Origin: Streptomyces sp. NBC_00582
GTDB taxonomy: Bacteria > Actinomycetota > Actinomycetes > Streptomycetales > Streptomycetaceae
Direction: 5' to 3'
Assembly: GCF_036345155.1 (NCBI RefSeq)
Contig: NZ_CP107772.1
Location: forward strand, 868,001-932,000
DNA length: 64,000 bases
The position numbers and the translations under genes are program-made. This document shows, piece by piece, positions 63,194-64,000 of the stretch (the stretch's first letter is position 1; each line of letters starts with the position of its first letter). The notes beneath the pieces were generated by a model. It was not told the origin of the DNA and did not search any database. It worked only from the letters and a program-made list of their open reading frames with translations.

Positions 63194-63225
63194 CGAGGCC
63201 CCGGCTCACTTGAGCCGGGGCCTCG
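63194..63225. terminator. Hairpin terminator between convergent genes
   Basis: A perfect 15-bp inverted repeat (63194-63208 and 63211-63225, with only 2 nt between the arms, so the top pairs will stay open) lies between the oxidase gene and the convergent SDR gene. Confidence 0.82.
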
Positions 63226-63243
63226 GACGTGTTCTCGGTTCCT

Positions 63244-64000
63244 CTACGGCAGCGTCGCCGCCCGTTCGAACGCGGCCTCGATCCTCGCCGCTCGCTCGCC
63301 CACCATCGGATACCACTCCGGATGCGTGACGATGTGGGTCTCACCGCGGGCCAGGCCCGCCAGCACGATGTCGCCCACCTCCACCGGGTCCAGCCAGCGC
63401 AGCTTGGCCAGCTCCGGGTCGTCGGAGATGTCGTTCTGGACGAAGGCGCTGCTCGGCGCCCCCGCGGGCCTGGTGCGCAAGGACCGGGCGATGTTGCTGC
63501 GGACCGTTCCGGGTGCGAGGACCGCGGCGCCCACGGTGGAGTCCTCCCGTCGCAGCTCCTGCGCGAGCGCCTCGGTGAGGCCCATGATCGCGAACTTGGT
63601 CGTGGCGTACGCCCCGAGTCCGGGCATGTCGGCGACGAAGCCGCCCATGGAGGAGGTGTTGACGATGTACGCCGGCTCGCCGTGCTGCTTGAGGAGCGGC
63701 AGGAACGCGTGCACGCCGTGGATGACGCCGTCGAGGTTGACGTCGAGGATCCACTTCCAGTCCTCGATGGTCATGTCCGCGATGCGTGATTCCGGGGCCA
63801 CCCCGGCGTTGTTGAATACCAGATGCACCTTGCCGAACCGGTCGACGACCTGGTCGGCCAGCGCCCGCACGCTCGCGACGTCGGAGACGTCGGTGCGCAC
63901 TCCCACCGCCCCGATCTCCTCGGCCGCCGCGTCCAGCGGGCCCTGCTCGATGTCGGCGATCACCACGTGGGCGCCGCCCGCCACCAGCCGTTGGGCGATG
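63244..64000 (-). CDS. Short-chain dehydrogenase/reductase, 5' end outside window
   Basis: The visible 252 codons hold a classical SDR without its first strand and glycine motif, which lie beyond the right edge. Seen are VVIADIEQG (cofactor aspartate), FNNAGVA, the catalytic serine in VNTSSMGG, YATTK (Tyr-x3-Lys) and APGTVRSNI. An in-frame GTG at 63984 falls inside the fold (LVAGGAHVVIAD continues upstream), so it is not the start. It probably belongs with the phenol-oxidase gene set as an alcohol or aldehyde dehydrogenase. Confidence 0.87.
   Translation of the reverse strand, partial: IAQRLVAGGAHVVIADIEQGPLDAAAEEIGAVGVRTDVSDVASVRALADQVVDRFGKVHLVFNNAGVAPESRIADMTIEDWKWILDVNLDGVIHGVHAFLPLLKQHGEPAYIVNTSSMGGFVADMPGLGAYATTKFAIMGLTEALAQELRREDSTVGAAVLAPGTVRSNIARSLRTRPAGAPSSAFVQNDISDDPELAKLRWLDPVEVGDIVLAGLARGETHIVTHPEWYPMVGERAARIEAAFERAATLP

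Noticed and set aside
1..64000. tRNA or rRNA genes, CRISPR arrays, insertion sequences, phage or plasmid origins
   Set aside because: None could be supported on reading the window; the only long repeats are within the PKS genes.

Overview
The window is high-GC actinobacterial DNA of Streptomyces type. The evidence is strong third-position GC, GTG and TTG starts, GTGA/ATGA gene overlaps, GGAGG ribosome-binding sites, an AfsA homologue, a PAS-LuxR regulator and giant modular PKS genes. No rRNA, tRNA, CRISPR array, transposase or phage gene was seen.

Region A (1 to about 43.5 kb) is a type I polyketide gene cluster. From left to right it holds a DrrAB-type ABC exporter on the + strand, then a long minus-strand block read from right to left. 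That block contains PKS1 (KSQ loading module plus modules 1-2), PKS2 (modules 3-5), a KAS III ketosynthase, a P450, and a tightly coupled set: a dikinase-like phosphotransferase, a nucleotidyltransferase, a thioester-reductase-like extended SDR, an NDP-kinase-like protein, an AfsA/ScbA homologue, a UbiA-family membrane transferase and a nitroreductase-fold flavoprotein. By colinearity the PKS uses a propionyl starter (decarboxylating KSQ), four methylmalonyl extenders and one malonyl extender. Every module carries a KR, and only the last carries a DH. The expected ACP-bound chain is a 5,7,9,11-tetrahydroxy-4,6,8,10-tetramethyl-tridec-2-enoyl thioester. No thioesterase is present, so release and capping probably involve the KAS III, AfsA-like or SDR enzymes. 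A PimM-type PAS-LuxR gene lies at the right edge, and a palindrome matching the PimM-box arms sits at the -35 position of the PKS1 promoter.

Region B (about 43.5-45.2 kb) is an AT-richer spacer followed by an ATP-grasp gene that is probably read from a leaderless transcript.

Region C (45.2-53.2 kb) is a LacI-controlled carbohydrate operon on the minus strand: LacI regulator, CUT1 binding lipoprotein, two permeases, a GH63-like glucosidase and a secreted GH39-like glycosidase with a ricin-type lectin domain. It has no ATPase gene. Three palindromes TCGAACCGGTTCGA/C lie upstream of lacI, and the third sits beside what looks like the remnant of a divergent secreted-protein gene.

Region D (53.7-64 kb) looks like a catabolic island for a small aromatic (4-alkylphenol-like) compound. 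It holds a FadR-type GntR regulator, an SDR, an RbsABC-type importer, an NmrA-like reductase, a vanillyl-alcohol/eugenol-oxidase-family flavoprotein and a second SDR cut by the window edge. A shared TTGTAYGAC motif lies upstream of the regulator and twice in the divergent importer/oxidase promoter region.
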